DNA of 64,000 nt from DASTFP01 sp963816855 (GTDB lineage: Bacteria > Verrucomicrobiota > Verrucomicrobiia > Chthoniobacterales > Terrimicrobiaceae), in the NCBI GenBank assembly GCA_963816855.1, contig CAWFMA010000037.1, positions 62,001 through 126,000 on the forward strand, written 5' to 3'. Position 1 is the first letter of the stretch, and each line of letters starts with the position of its first letter. The translations under genes were made by a program, and so were the position numbers. Below, piece after piece: positions 52,746-61,962 of the stretch. The notes below the pieces were generated by a model. That model ran no database searches. It had not been told where the DNA came from and worked only from the letters and a program-made list of their open reading frames with translations.

Positions 52746-54593
52746 TTGAAAACTTCCCACAAACCCACCAAGTCGAAGCCGAATCCGGCCTCGTTTCAAC
52801 CGAAGACAATCAACCTCCTTAAGCGGCCCTCGCCGAACGCCAAATTGGCGGAAAGCGGCAGGAGAGCCACGATTAAGGCATCCCCGCCAAAAGCGGAGGT
52901 GCTAGCGCGGCACTCCTCAGCCTTCGGGGCAGACGGCGAGCCGGGCGCGTCGTCTAGCTCGCCGCCGGATCTTCATAAGGCCTTGCAGGAGAAGGTTCGT
53001 GATCTCATCAAGCTGGCCAAGGAACAGGGCTATGTGACCTACGATGATCTCGACGAGGCTTTGCCCGAGAGCGTCAACGACCCGGACAGCATAGAATTGG
53101 TTATCACCCAGCTCCGCGCCGTGGAGATCGAGATCATTGATTCGTCGGATGTCGACCGAGTCAAGGAGGTTCGCAAGGACGGCGAAGAAGAAGAAGAAAA
53201 GGACGAGAAACCTGATAGCAAACTCGACATCCTGGATGATCCGGTCCGCATGTACCTCAAGCAGATGGGGCAAGTCCCCTTGCTCACTCGGGAACAAGAG
53301 GTCGAAATTTCCAAGCGCATCGAGGAGGCCGAGCTCAAAGTGCAGGAGATCCTTTACCAGTTTGGTTTCATTGGGCGCGCTCATCTCGATCTGGCCCAAA
53401 AGCTCATCGACATGCGCGAGCGCTTCGATCGCGTGATTCTCGACAAGAAAATCGAGAGCAGGGAGAGATACATGAAGATCCTGCCGCGCCTCTGCCAGCA
53501 GGTCAAAAAGCAGGCGGAGACGGTTGCTTCGCTTTATCGGGACAAGATTTCCGGGCACAAGACCCCCTCCCCGCAGTGTCTCAGATCTTACGAAAGAGCT
53601 CTGGCCACCCTGCAAAAGCTGTATCCGAAGTTTTACTTCAAACAGAAGGTCGTGGAGGACTTCGTGACCCTGGCCGACGAAAATCTCCGCGTCCTCCACA
53701 CCTTGACCCACGAGCAAGACCGGCCTTCAAAGAACGGCGATTCCAAGCTCCAGCGTAGTGCGAGCCAGCAAATCCAGGAAATGCAGCTTCGCAACTGGAT
53801 GACCACCGAAGAGTTGATCGAAAGGCATCGCGGGTTGAAGAGCTGGCATAGAAAAGCCCTCAAGGCGAAGACCGAAATGGTCGAGGCCAATCTTCGTCTG
53901 GTCATCTCCATTGCTAAGAAATACACCAACCGCGGCCTCTCCTTCCTCGACCTTATTCAGGAAGGGAACATGGGACTGATGAAGGCCGTGGAGAAATTCG
54001 AATATCGCCGCGGATATAAGTTTTCCACCTATGCCACCTGGTGGATCCGCCAAGCTATTACGCGGTCAATCGCCGATCAGGCGCGCACTATTCGCATCCC
54101 GGTGCACATGATCGAAACGATCAACAAGCTCATCCGGGTCCAAAAGCAACTGGTGCAGGAATATGGCCGCGAGCCCAGCCCGGAGGAGATCTCCGAGGAG
54201 ATTCAGTTGCCGGTTGAACGCGTCAGAGCCGTGCTGAAGATGGCGCAGCAACCGATCTCGCTTCAGGCCCCCGTGGGGGATTCCGACGACACCAGCTTTG
54301 GCGACTTTATTGAGGACAAGGGGGCGGAGAATCCTGCCGATCAAGCCGCCATTGTCTTGTTGAAAGACAAAATCAAAGATGTTCTCGACACCCTCACGGA
54401 ACGCGAGCGTCAGGTGCTCGAGCAACGCTTCGGTCTGGTCGACGGCTACAGCCGCACGCTTGAGGAAGTTGGCCGCCAGTTCAAAGTCACTCGCGAGCGC
54501 ATCAGGCAAATCGAAGCGAAGGCGCTGCGGAAAATGCGGCACCCGACACGGATTCGCCAGCTCGAAGGCTTTCTAGAGCCGCAAGACTGGTGA
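52746..54593 (+). CDS. rpoD: Primary sigma factor (sigma-70)
   Basis: Housekeeping sigma factor, 615 residues from a TTG start. The N-terminal 80 residues are basic and low-complexity (KTSHKPTKSKPNPASFQPK). Region 1.1 follows (VRDLIKLAKEQGYVTYDDLD), then an acidic stretch (DGEEEEEKDEKPD), region 1.2 DDPVRMYLKQMGQVPLLTRE, a non-conserved region, region 2 (YTNRGLSFLDLIQEGNMGLM, FSTYATWWIRQAI), region 3 and region 4 (RTLEEVGRQFKVTRERIRQI). The canonical partner of dnaG. Confidence 0.97.
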   Translation: MKTSHKPTKSKPNPASFQPKTINLLKRPSPNAKLAESGRRATIKASPPKAEVLARHSSAFGADGEPGASSSSPPDLHKALQEKVRDLIKLAKEQGYVTYDDLDEALPESVNDPDSIELVITQLRAVEIEIIDSSDVDRVKEVRKDGEEEEEKDEKPDSKLDILDDPVRMYLKQMGQVPLLTREQEVEISKRIEEAELKVQEILYQFGFIGRAHLDLAQKLIDMRERFDRVILDKKIESRERYMKILPRLCQQVKKQAETVASLYRDKISGHKTPSPQCLRSYERALATLQKLYPKFYFKQKVVEDFVTLADENLRVLHTLTHEQDRPSKNGDSKLQRSASQQIQEMQLRNWMTTEELIERHRGLKSWHRKALKAKTEMVEANLRLVISIAKKYTNRGLSFLDLIQEGNMGLMKAVEKFEYRRGYKFSTYATWWIRQAITRSIADQARTIRIPVHMIETINKLIRVQKQLVQEYGREPSPEEISEEIQLPVERVRAVLKMAQQPISLQAPVGDSDDTSFGDFIEDKGAENPADQAAIVLLKDKIKDVLDTLTERERQVLEQRFGLVDGYSRTLEEVGRQFKVTRERIRQIEAKALRKMRHPTRIRQLEGFLEPQDW

Positions 54594-54700
54594 TCTTCGC
54601 GCCTCGCCTGTCGGCGGGCTTCGCGGGGAAACGTTTCGGTTTCACGGAAATCCATTTCGGGAATTGCCCTCCCACGAGGCGCCGGTAAATAGAGTTAGCT

Positions 54701-55255
54701 ATGAGCTGGGAAGATTCGAGTCCGAAGAATCTCACAGGCGCAATGCTGGTCGCCCACCCCAGATTGCTCGATCCCAATTTTCGGCGGAGTATCCTCTTCC
54801 TCTCGCATTATAGCAGCGACGACGGCGCGATCGGCTTGATCCTCAACCGTCCGATGAAGAAGACCTTTGGCGAAGTGGCCGCTCAGAAAATCTCCGAAAC
54901 CTTCAGAAACATTTCGCTGTTCTATGGCGGACCGGTCGCCGCGGATCACCTTACACTCGCCAGTTTGCAATGGCGGTCCGATGCGGTCGCGTTTCAAAGT
55001 TTCATGGGCAATGTTGAGGACGTTCACATCGAGCCGGAATGGAGGCCCGGTCTGCGGGCGTTCGTCGGCTACGCAGGTTGGAGCCAGGGCCAGCTTGAAG
55101 GAGAAATCGAGCAAAAGGCTTGGCTTGTCCTCCCGCCAGCTCGCGAACTCATCGAGATGAAAGATCCGGAAAACGCTTGGCGGCAAATAATGCGCGGTTC
55201 GGGACCGCTGATGAAGCTCTTGGCCGAGGCTCCGGACGACCCGGAAATGAATTAA
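54701..55255 (+). CDS. YqgE/AlgH family protein
   Basis: 184 residues, the UPF0301 fold. LTGAMLVAHPRLLDPNFRRS, then ILFLSHYSSDDGAIGLILNR, LFYGGPVAADHLTLAS and FVGYAGWSQGQLEGEIEQKA are the family blocks. Function remains uncharacterised. About 100 bp after rpoD, perhaps with its own promoter. Confidence 0.93.
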   Translation: MSWEDSSPKNLTGAMLVAHPRLLDPNFRRSILFLSHYSSDDGAIGLILNRPMKKTFGEVAAQKISETFRNISLFYGGPVAADHLTLASLQWRSDAVAFQSFMGNVEDVHIEPEWRPGLRAFVGYAGWSQGQLEGEIEQKAWLVLPPARELIEMKDPENAWRQIMRGSGPLMKLLAEAPDDPEMN

Positions 55256-55474
55256 CTTGACGGGGACGGCCACGTCGAGACGCAGTAAAATCCCGTCTTA
55301 AATTTTAAGAGCTCGAATTGCTCGCGAGCATAAGGCGGCCGGCGCCCCGGCGATTCCCGGACAGCCTTTCCCGCGTGCTTTTCCCCTCACCGCGTGCGGC
55401 GCCACTTAGCAAATGCGTTCCCAAGAGCAGGAGCGCAAACGACCGGTCGCTTCCCATTCGGCCACGATCAGCCG

Positions 55475-56491
55475 CTACCACTTCTTGAGCTTCCAGAGCC
55501 AGAAAACAAACCCTCCCGCCAGCAGCGCGAGAATATTGATAACGACAAAGGGCCAATTCTCATGCTCCATCGGGAGCGGAAGGGCCACGTTCATCGAAAA
55601 GATGCTTATCACCAAATTGGCGAGCATGATCGCCACGGTCCATATGGTGAATTTCTTGATCAGTTGGTTGAGGTTATGGCTCACGATGGAAGCCCGCGTT
55701 CCCATCAGGTTACTCAGGACCTGCGTGTGGATTTCCGCCCGCCGGTAGCACTGCTGATTCTCAATGATCAAGTCCTCGAGGATCGCCATTTGCCGGGAGT
55801 CGAAGCCAAGCTTTTCGGAGAGGGTCCTCATCCTCTCCAAAAGCGCGCCATTGGAAGTGATCGAGTTCACGATAAAGACCAGGCTCTTCTCGAGCGCGAA
55901 CATGTTGAGCAGATACTTGTTCTCAAGAGAGGTATTGATGCGGCGTTCCAGGGAATCGGACAACATGTTGATGGCCTTCAGGTGGCCTTCAAAGTGCATC
56001 GTGGCCTGATACAGCAATCGGAGGATGACGTCGTGAATCGATTCCACCGGAAACGGAACGCGACCTTCGAAAATCGGAGAGTCGTCGGCCATGACAATGA
56101 CCAGATAGCTGTCATATACGAACACGCCCGTGGACGTCAGCTTCATTAGGAAATTGTCATCGGCGCAGAAGCTTTTCGGCCGCTTAAAGATAATCGCCGC
56201 GTGGTCCGGTTCGATCTCCAGACGCGAGAGTTCGTCGGGATCCAGTGACGACTGGAGGGTATGATAGTCGATGTTGTACTGCTCTTGCAGTTCGGCCTCC
56301 TCGTCCATGGTCGGCGAGGCGTAGGCGATAATTTGAGCTTCCTCGGGCTCGCACGGCACCAGCCGGCCCCCTTGAAGGGCATAGAAACTGCGAATACTCG
56401 GCGAACGCTTCCGCTCTTGTGCCGGCAATGGCTCGGCCTCCGGCAAAACCGCTTCGGGTGCCACCTCGGTCGTGCTCTCAGCAGTTGCCAT
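55475..56491 (-). CDS. CorA-family divalent-cation transporter with altered GMN motif
   Basis: Pentameric Mg2+/Co2+ channel fold, about 338 residues. Start at 56491 preceded by GAGGAG eight bases upstream. A long cytoplasmic N-terminal domain is followed by two membrane helices (about 280-300 and 313-333). The normally invariant selectivity motif GMN reads SMN (IFSMNVALPLPM), a Gly to Ser change at the pore mouth. Such variants occur in Zn-exporting or uncharacterised subfamilies, so ion choice is open. It starts 14 bp after the aminotransferase stop. Confidence 0.88.
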   Translation of the reverse strand: MATAESTTEVAPEAVLPEAEPLPAQERKRSPSIRSFYALQGGRLVPCEPEEAQIIAYASPTMDEEAELQEQYNIDYHTLQSSLDPDELSRLEIEPDHAAIIFKRPKSFCADDNFLMKLTSTGVFVYDSYLVIVMADDSPIFEGRVPFPVESIHDVILRLLYQATMHFEGHLKAINMLSDSLERRINTSLENKYLLNMFALEKSLVFIVNSITSNGALLERMRTLSEKLGFDSRQMAILEDLIIENQQCYRRAEIHTQVLSNLMGTRASIVSHNLNQLIKKFTIWTVAIMLANLVISIFSMNVALPLPMEHENWPFVVINILALLAGGFVFWLWKLKKW

Positions 56492-56505
56492 GCCAGACAC
56501 TCCTC

Positions 56506-57849
56506 TCAGTCCCAGAGTTTGTCCAGTCCGCGCCCTACGCAATCGAAAAGTTCGTCAATCTCGGAGTGGGAAATAATCAATGGCGGAGCGAGGGCGATGA
56601 GATCACGGATTCCCCGCACCATCGCCCCTTCCTCCCGAATCAGGGACCATGCTCTGAGGCCAAGCGAACTCGACGGTGTCAGCGCGGCACGGCCTCCCTT
56701 GGGAACGAGCTCAAGAGCCGCAATAAGACCATGCCCTCGCACCTCCGACACGGCCGGGTGGCCTTTCATTTCCGCCACCTTGGCTTGAAAATAGGGCGCC
56801 AGGTCGCGCTGCATGCGCGGAATAAGCCCAAGCGCCTCGATCTCGCCGAGATTGGCCAGCGCGGCGGCACTGCAGACCGGGTGGCCGCTGTAGGTGAACC
56901 CATGCGCAAAGTATCCCCCGCTCAGCAACGTCCCGGCAATTTCGTGGCAGAGCATCGTCGCCCCCATCGGCAGATAGCCGCTGGTCAAGCCCTTCGCGAG
57001 ACTAATCAGATCGGGGTCCAAGTCCCAAAGATTGCTCGCGAACCAATCGCCCAAGCGTCCAAAGGCGGTAATAACCTCGTCGGCGACGAACAAGATCTCA
57101 TTGTCGCGGCAGAGCTGTCGCAAAGCGGCAAGATAGCCGCAGGGTGGAACGATGACTCCTCCCGCGCCTTGAACCGGTTCGACAAAGAACCCGGCGATGG
57201 TCTCCGGATTTTCCCCGGCAATAAGCCGTCGCGTTTCGTCAATACACCATTCGCCATAGGCTTCCGGATCGCGCGCTGCCGCGCCGTAGCTGTACGGCCC
57301 GGGCGCAAGAATGAAATCGGCCAACGGGAGGTCAAACGGCTGTTGGCAGCTCGCCAAGCCGGTCATGCTCGTGGTGGCCAGCGTCACCCCGTGGTAGGAG
57401 AATGTGCGGGAGACGATCTTCCTTTTGTCCGGTCGGCCCTTCAATTTCCAATAGGCGCGGATCGCTTTGAGAGCCGTCTCATTCGCTTCTGATCCGGAGT
57501 TCGAAAAAATCGTATGCTTGACCCGGGCGGGCGCCCTCTCGGCGAGGAAGCTCGCCAACCGAATCGTCGGTTCGGTCGTTGAATCGAAGAACGAGGGGTA
57601 GTAGGGCAGTTGCTCCAGCTGGCGGGTCACTGCCTGGACAACGGCTTTCGAGCTGTAGCCGACATTCACGCACCACAGCCCGGCCAGACCGTCGAGAATC
57701 TTTCGCCCGCTCTCGTCGACGAAATAACATCCCTCGCCCTTGAGAATGATATGCGTTCCATGCTCGTGAAGCGCACGGTGATCGGTAAACGGATGGAGGT
57801 GGGAGGCCCTGTCCAGATTCTGAAGAGTCCCGATGAACGATTGAGCCAT
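56506..57849 (-). CDS. Class III pyridoxal-phosphate aminotransferase (omega-amino acid type)
   Basis: 447 residues. Opening HLHPFTDHRALHEHGTHIIL, GLAGLWCVNVGYSS, NSGSEANETALKAIRAYWK, SYHGVTLATTSMTG, EPVQGAGGVIVPP, LFVADEVITAFGRLGDWF and PLP-lysine loop SLAKGLTSGYLPMGA. Matches omega-amino acid:pyruvate or putrescine/beta-alanine aminotransferases. Followed by the CorA gene. Confidence 0.92.
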   Translation of the reverse strand: MAQSFIGTLQNLDRASHLHPFTDHRALHEHGTHIILKGEGCYFVDESGRKILDGLAGLWCVNVGYSSKAVVQAVTRQLEQLPYYPSFFDSTTEPTIRLASFLAERAPARVKHTIFSNSGSEANETALKAIRAYWKLKGRPDKRKIVSRTFSYHGVTLATTSMTGLASCQQPFDLPLADFILAPGPYSYGAAARDPEAYGEWCIDETRRLIAGENPETIAGFFVEPVQGAGGVIVPPCGYLAALRQLCRDNEILFVADEVITAFGRLGDWFASNLWDLDPDLISLAKGLTSGYLPMGATMLCHEIAGTLLSGGYFAHGFTYSGHPVCSAAALANLGEIEALGLIPRMQRDLAPYFQAKVAEMKGHPAVSEVRGHGLIAALELVPKGGRAALTPSSSLGLRAWSLIREEGAMVRGIRDLIALAPPLIISHSEIDELFDCVGRGLDKLWD

Positions 57850-57975
57850 CGCCGGAATTCTATCAGGTTCGCGGGGAAGCGCGAGAAGCTACGGAGCAGC
57901 CGCGGTTTTTACGCTTGACGGGGCGCTCTCCTGTGGGTTGATAGCGCCGCATTGTAACCGGAAGGAAGAAAACTT

Positions 57976-59484
57976 GTGATGAGCGGGTCGCTGAACGCGA
58001 TTTTCCAACACCTGATTTGGAACTTTTGTTATTTGAGCATCCTTCTCGGACTCTCGGCTTTTGGAATTCATAGATATTTCATCATCTATCTCTTTCTCAA
58101 GAACCGGGGAAGGCGCGTCGTCCCCGCGCAGCGTTTCGAGGAACTGCCACCGATTACCGTCCAATTGCCGGTTTTCAATGAATACTATGTCATCCGCCGG
58201 CTCATCCGGGCCGTAAGCCGCCTCGACTATCCCCGGGACCGGCTCCAGATCCAAATTTTGGACGACTCCACGGACGAGACCTGCGAGATCGCCGCCAATG
58301 AGGCCGCGCTCTTGAAGGCGCGCGGGTTTGACGTCGAGTATCTTCATCGCGAGCACCGCACCGGTTTCAAGGCCGGCGCGCTCGAAGCCGGTCTGGAGAG
58401 CGCGAAAGGCGAGTTCATTTTCATTCTGGACGCCGATTTCGTTCCGGCGCCAGATACCCTGAGGAGAAGCATCGATCATTTTACCGATCCCCGGATCGGC
58501 ATGGTCCAGATGAGATGGGGCCATCTGAACCGCGACTACTCGTTGCTAACGACCGTTCAGTCACTTTTCCTGGACGGCCACCTTCTCCTGGAACAAACCG
58601 CCCGCAGCCGGAGCGGGCGTTTTTTCAATTTCAACGGCACAGCGGGAATCTGGCGCAAGTCATGCATCCTGGACGCCGGAGGCTGGCAGTATGACACGCT
58701 TACGGAAGATCTCGATCTGAGCTACCGGGCGCAGATGAAAGGATGGCGGTTTATCTACCTGCCGGAGGTGGTTATTCCCGCGGAACTTCCTGTCGACATC
58801 AATGGCTTCAAGTCCCAGCAGCACCGCTGGACAAAAGGGTCAATCCAAACCTGTAAAAAGATCCTGCCGCAAATCTGGCGTTCGCGCCTTCCATGGCTGA
58901 TTAAGTTCGAAGCGACCGCCCACTTGACCGCCAATTTCGGATATCTTCTTCTTGTCTTTCTCTGCGTGCTGATTCTTCCGCAGTCCTACGCCACGCACGG
59001 CGCACTCTACGCCTGGCTGGTTGATCTTCCCATCTTCTTCGCGACGACGGTTTCCGTCTCGCTCTTCTACCTCGTGGCGCAGACTCATCTCAATCCGCGC
59101 GGATGGCTGCGCGAGCTCTGGATGTTTCCCCTGACCATCGCCCTGGCCACCGGCATGTCGGTCAACAACGCGCGGGGCGTTATTGAAGCAATTCTAAACC
59201 ACAGATCCGAATTCAGCCGCACTCCAAAATATGGTATTGCCAACGGTTGCGGGCCGATCAACCGTGTGCGTTACCTCCCCCTGAAATCCTGGCTCCCGCT
59301 CATTGAGTCAATTTTCGCCGTTTACTTCGCCTATTGCACATGGAACGCGGCCCAAATGGGACACTGGCTTTCCGTGCCGTTCCTGATCCTTTTCCTCGGA
59401 GGATTTGCTTACGTCTCCTCAAAATCCGTAAGTTTCTGGATTCAGCAGGTCGTTGCTTTGCACCCGTCTCGCTCGACCGCGTGA
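57976..59484 (+). CDS. Family 2 glycosyltransferase, cellulose-synthase-like
   Basis: Processive-type membrane glycosyltransferase, 502 residues. A membrane helix near the N-terminus, then the GT2 domain: ITVQLPVFNEYYVIRRLIRA, DDSTDET, ILDADFVP (DxD), TEDLDLSYRAQMKGWRFIYL and QQHRWTKGS (QxxRW). Four or five membrane helices follow. A GTG start adjoins an ATG; GGAAGGAAG precedes. Its last four bases overlap a lipoprotein L,D-transpeptidase gene (GTGA), hinting at envelope polysaccharide or wall-linked glycan work. Confidence 0.92.
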   Translation: MMSGSLNAIFQHLIWNFCYLSILLGLSAFGIHRYFIIYLFLKNRGRRVVPAQRFEELPPITVQLPVFNEYYVIRRLIRAVSRLDYPRDRLQIQILDDSTDETCEIAANEAALLKARGFDVEYLHREHRTGFKAGALEAGLESAKGEFIFILDADFVPAPDTLRRSIDHFTDPRIGMVQMRWGHLNRDYSLLTTVQSLFLDGHLLLEQTARSRSGRFFNFNGTAGIWRKSCILDAGGWQYDTLTEDLDLSYRAQMKGWRFIYLPEVVIPAELPVDINGFKSQQHRWTKGSIQTCKKILPQIWRSRLPWLIKFEATAHLTANFGYLLLVFLCVLILPQSYATHGALYAWLVDLPIFFATTVSVSLFYLVAQTHLNPRGWLRELWMFPLTIALATGMSVNNARGVIEAILNHRSEFSRTPKYGIANGCGPINRVRYLPLKSWLPLIESIFAVYFAYCTWNAAQMGHWLSVPFLILFLGGFAYVSSKSVSFWIQQVVALHPSRSTA

Positions 59485-60044
59485 GGACTCGAACACCAGC
59501 GGTTCTGCTCATCTGCCTAGCTTTTCTCCAGGGATGCTCCACTGACAATCGGCATCTCCTCATCATCAGCACGGCGGATCAACAGATGCTTGTGCTCCAA
59601 GACAACGTCAAGATCGTCAGCTATCCCGTTTCGACCTCCAGGTTTGGAGTCGGGGACGCGCCAAGCAGCAACGCCACTCCGCTGGGACTCTTGAAGGTTC
59701 GCAAAAAAATCGGCGCGCACGCGCCCGCCGGCGCGGTGTTCAAATCCAGGCGTCCCACGGGAGAGATCCTTCCGCCGGACGCACCCGGACGTGACCCGAT
59801 CGTCAGCCGTATCCTTTGGCTTGAAGGACTCGAACCGCGCAACCGAAACGCCTTTGACCGCTACATCTACATCCATGGCACCCCTGAAGAGCGCAACATC
59901 GGAATGGCCTCAAGCTATGGATGCATCCGCATGCGCTCTCGCGACGTGATAGCCCTTTATGACACCGTTGGAACGGGCGCCCGCGTCTTTGTCACGACCC
60001 GGCCGTTGAGCGAAATAAACAATTTGGCCGAGGGCAGCGAATAA
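59481..60044 (+). CDS. Lipoprotein L,D-transpeptidase (YkuD)
   Basis: About 187 residues from the GTG at 59481, which overlaps the glycosyltransferase stop (GTGA). A lipoprotein signal ends in FLQGC. YkuD domain follows: LLIISTADQQMLVLQDN, YPVSTSRFGVGDAPSSNATP, YIYIHGTPEERNIGMASSYG then CIRMRSRDVIALYD, with catalytic His and Cys in IHGT and SYGCIRM. Upstream in-frame ATG at 59334 is inside the glycosyltransferase and rejected. Second YkuD protein of the window. Confidence 0.88.
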   Translation: MRTRTPAVLLICLAFLQGCSTDNRHLLIISTADQQMLVLQDNVKIVSYPVSTSRFGVGDAPSSNATPLGLLKVRKKIGAHAPAGAVFKSRRPTGEILPPDAPGRDPIVSRILWLEGLEPRNRNAFDRYIYIHGTPEERNIGMASSYGCIRMRSRDVIALYDTVGTGARVFVTTRPLSEINNLAEGSE

Positions 60045-60087
60045 TTCTTGCGCCGCGCAACAAAAGCCGTAACTTAGCCACTCTTAC

Positions 60088-60164
<77 letters not shown>

Positions 60165-60170
60165 ATTTTT

Positions 60171-60205
60171 AGCCCCGGCAGCCGATGAAGTTGCCGGGGC
60201 TTTTT
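60171..60205 (+). terminator. Rho-independent terminator after tRNA-fMet
   Basis: AGCCCCGGCA, loop, TGCCGGGGCT then TTTTT: a 10-bp GC-rich stem with a T tract, seven bases after the tRNA. Confidence 0.92.
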
Positions 60206-60370
60206 GCTGATATATAGGAACTTACAGAGAGAACGTGCGAGATCGTCATCAAATTCCCGCAAATTTAATGTGAGACAGGAAACAGATAGAACTTACAGGA
60301 AGTGACCCGGAATTGTCCGCCAATTGTCCGCCCGACTTTCACTGTCTGTATGGGGATAACGTTTAAAACG
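60206..60370. other. Boundary between tRNA and mobile element, with direct repeats
   Basis: GAACTTACAG occurs at 60218-60227 and again at 60289-60298; AATTGTCCGCC is tandemly duplicated at 60311-60332. Short direct repeats next to a tRNA terminator and before a relaxase gene look like recombinase arm or core sites of an integrated element. The matching far end is not in the window. Confidence 0.4.
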
Positions 60371-61495
60371 TCATCTGGATTCCTCGTCTCTGTCGCTCGC
60401 TTTCGACGATCCGAGCAACTGCTCGAAGGGTTCGCAGGAACCCGACAAGCAATTGACCTCCCCGGAAGTAATGGCCCGGAGCAATTCGTCCGATTGAAGC
60501 TCCTCGGGCAATTTGAAATCAGCCAGCTCTCTTGCCGGGTTCGGATGTGCAAGCCACGGCCGGGGATGATTTCCAGCAGGTCGATGTCCGTGATAGGTAA
60601 GGCGCGATTTTCCACGCACAGCCAACCCGTAGGTTTTGCGCTTGAAAGTGGATCGATGCGGCTCGCTCGTTGCAGCCAGATTTGACTTCGCATCTGCGCG
60701 GATTTGCGGGCGAGCGGATTGTTTGTGGGAGACTCGATGGGCATGGGTTTTGAGGTGCTGGAGGTGACTTTCGATCTCCGCCATTCGGCGGAATGCCGAG
60801 AAGATTTCACCGTTGGTTTCCGCTTTCCGCGGTCGGCAGCCATTGCGGGTCATAGCGACTGCTTTTGGACCGAGGTGCTGGGTCGCTGGGCGATCGATTC
60901 CCTGGGCTTTTAGCGAGTGGCGGGTTACCTCTCCCGACAATCCAGCTTTTCGCAGGGCGCGATTGCAACGCACCTCCCACATTTCGCGAATCCGCTCGAC
61001 TTCGACGGGGCCAAGTTTGCGATCATCGAGACTGCGAATTTTAGTTTTCGAAAAATCTCCGTCTTCGTCGACGACACGGCTCGTCATGAAAATGTGGCCG
61101 TGGGCATTGCGCTGATCGCCCTTCGTATTGGGATGATGCAGACTCACGCAAAGGGCCGCACCGTATTCGTCGCGCAGCTGAAGACCGAACCCGCGCAGCA
61201 AATCCCACTGCGCCTTCGGATTCAGCTCATGGGGTAAGGCCACGTCCATCGCCCTGCCGACGCGAGCGTCCCAACGCCTTTCGGCCTGTTCCGCACGGGC
61301 GGCCAGTTCGCCGGGCGTCATTTTCGGTCCGATGATCTGCCATTGGATCACATCCTGCTTGTGTTTGGACCAGTCGTGCTTTTGGCCCGTGCGATCGTCG
61401 GTCAATTTGCATCGCGTGTCATAGGCGATTTGGGCAACGGCACCGTGTCCTTTAGCCCTGCTGATCGGCCGGATCGAGAGATGAAAGATCGCCAT
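60371..61495 (-). CDS. MobA/MobL-family relaxase
   Basis: DNA-nicking protein that starts conjugal transfer of a mobilizable element, 374 residues. Motif I with Tyr25 (GAVAQIAYDTRCKLTDDRTG), motif III histidines in HHPNTKGDQRNAHGHIFMTS, and EMWEVRCNRALRKAGL with HSLKAQGID are typical of the MOBQ group. No primase or helicase domain follows, so it is the short form. The oriT-like site lies just upstream. Confidence 0.9.
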   Translation of the reverse strand: MAIFHLSIRPISRAKGHGAVAQIAYDTRCKLTDDRTGQKHDWSKHKQDVIQWQIIGPKMTPGELAARAEQAERRWDARVGRAMDVALPHELNPKAQWDLLRGFGLQLRDEYGAALCVSLHHPNTKGDQRNAHGHIFMTSRVVDEDGDFSKTKIRSLDDRKLGPVEVERIREMWEVRCNRALRKAGLSGEVTRHSLKAQGIDRPATQHLGPKAVAMTRNGCRPRKAETNGEIFSAFRRMAEIESHLQHLKTHAHRVSHKQSARPQIRADAKSNLAATSEPHRSTFKRKTYGLAVRGKSRLTYHGHRPAGNHPRPWLAHPNPARELADFKLPEELQSDELLRAITSGEVNCLSGSCEPFEQLLGSSKASDRDEESR

Positions 61496-61962
61496 ATTAC
61501 GAGCGAGGCTTTCCGGCTTTTAGGAAAGAAAATCGGGTGCCTTGCGAGCGGTAGCGAGCCCTTTCCGCAAATGGCGGAAACGCACGGGCATCGCGGGGAA
61601 ACTCCCGCGACGCGTAAGTGCGCTTCGCCTTTATTGAAAGGCTCCGGTAGCTTGGCGATGTCCTTTCCAAAGTCGCCTCCTACTGAGACTGAACCAATGA
61701 AAGTGAGTCTTCCTTCGTTGCATTGGGAAAGACCGACCGCAGAAGTTCTCCATCCTGCGGAGAAGTCTCGGGTAATGAGCTGGCGAAGCAATTCGGCGTG
61801 ATTCCGAAGTACGAGCGAGCCAAGGATAATTTTCGCCCTGGTAAGACGCTTACGCTCGGCGGTGTGGGCTGCATGCTTGAGTTGCCTGATGCGATTCTCA
61901 AGCTGTCTTTTCTCAGTTTCGAGCCGTTCGATTTTCTGTTGGTGAGAGAGTGAGGTTTCCAT
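61402..61962 (-). CDS. MobC/TraD-like mobilization accessory protein
   Basis: About 186 residues from METSLSHQQKIERLETEKRQ, a coiled coil followed by AERKRLTRAKIILGSLVLRN, which matches the core of small conjugal-transfer TraD/MobC proteins paired with MobA/MobL relaxases. The last about 75 residues read through the oriT region and the start of the relaxase gene and look non-native, so the functional protein may originally have stopped earlier. Overlaps the preceding gene by 50 bp. Confidence 0.6.
   Translation of the reverse strand: METSLSHQQKIERLETEKRQLENRIRQLKHAAHTAERKRLTRAKIILGSLVLRNHAELLRQLITRDFSAGWRTSAVGLSQCNEGRLTFIGSVSVGGDFGKDIAKLPEPFNKGEAHLRVAGVSPRCPCVSAICGKGSLPLARHPIFFPKSRKASLVIWRSFISRSGRSAGLKDTVPLPKSPMTRDAN
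61562..61625 (+). other. oriT-like nick region
   Basis: Two hairpins (TTTCCGC-aaatg-GCGGAAA at 61562-61580 and CGCGGG-gaaact-CCCGCG at about 61592-61609) are followed three to four bases later by GTAAGTGCGC at about 61614-61623. MOBQ nick sites (RSF1010, pTF1 type) have an inverted repeat followed by TAARTGCGC. Position directly upstream of the relaxase gene supports the call. Confidence 0.65.

Noticed and set aside
60265..60843. 192-codon frame overlapping the relaxase C-terminus
   Set aside because: Same strand but out of phase with the relaxase, no domain.
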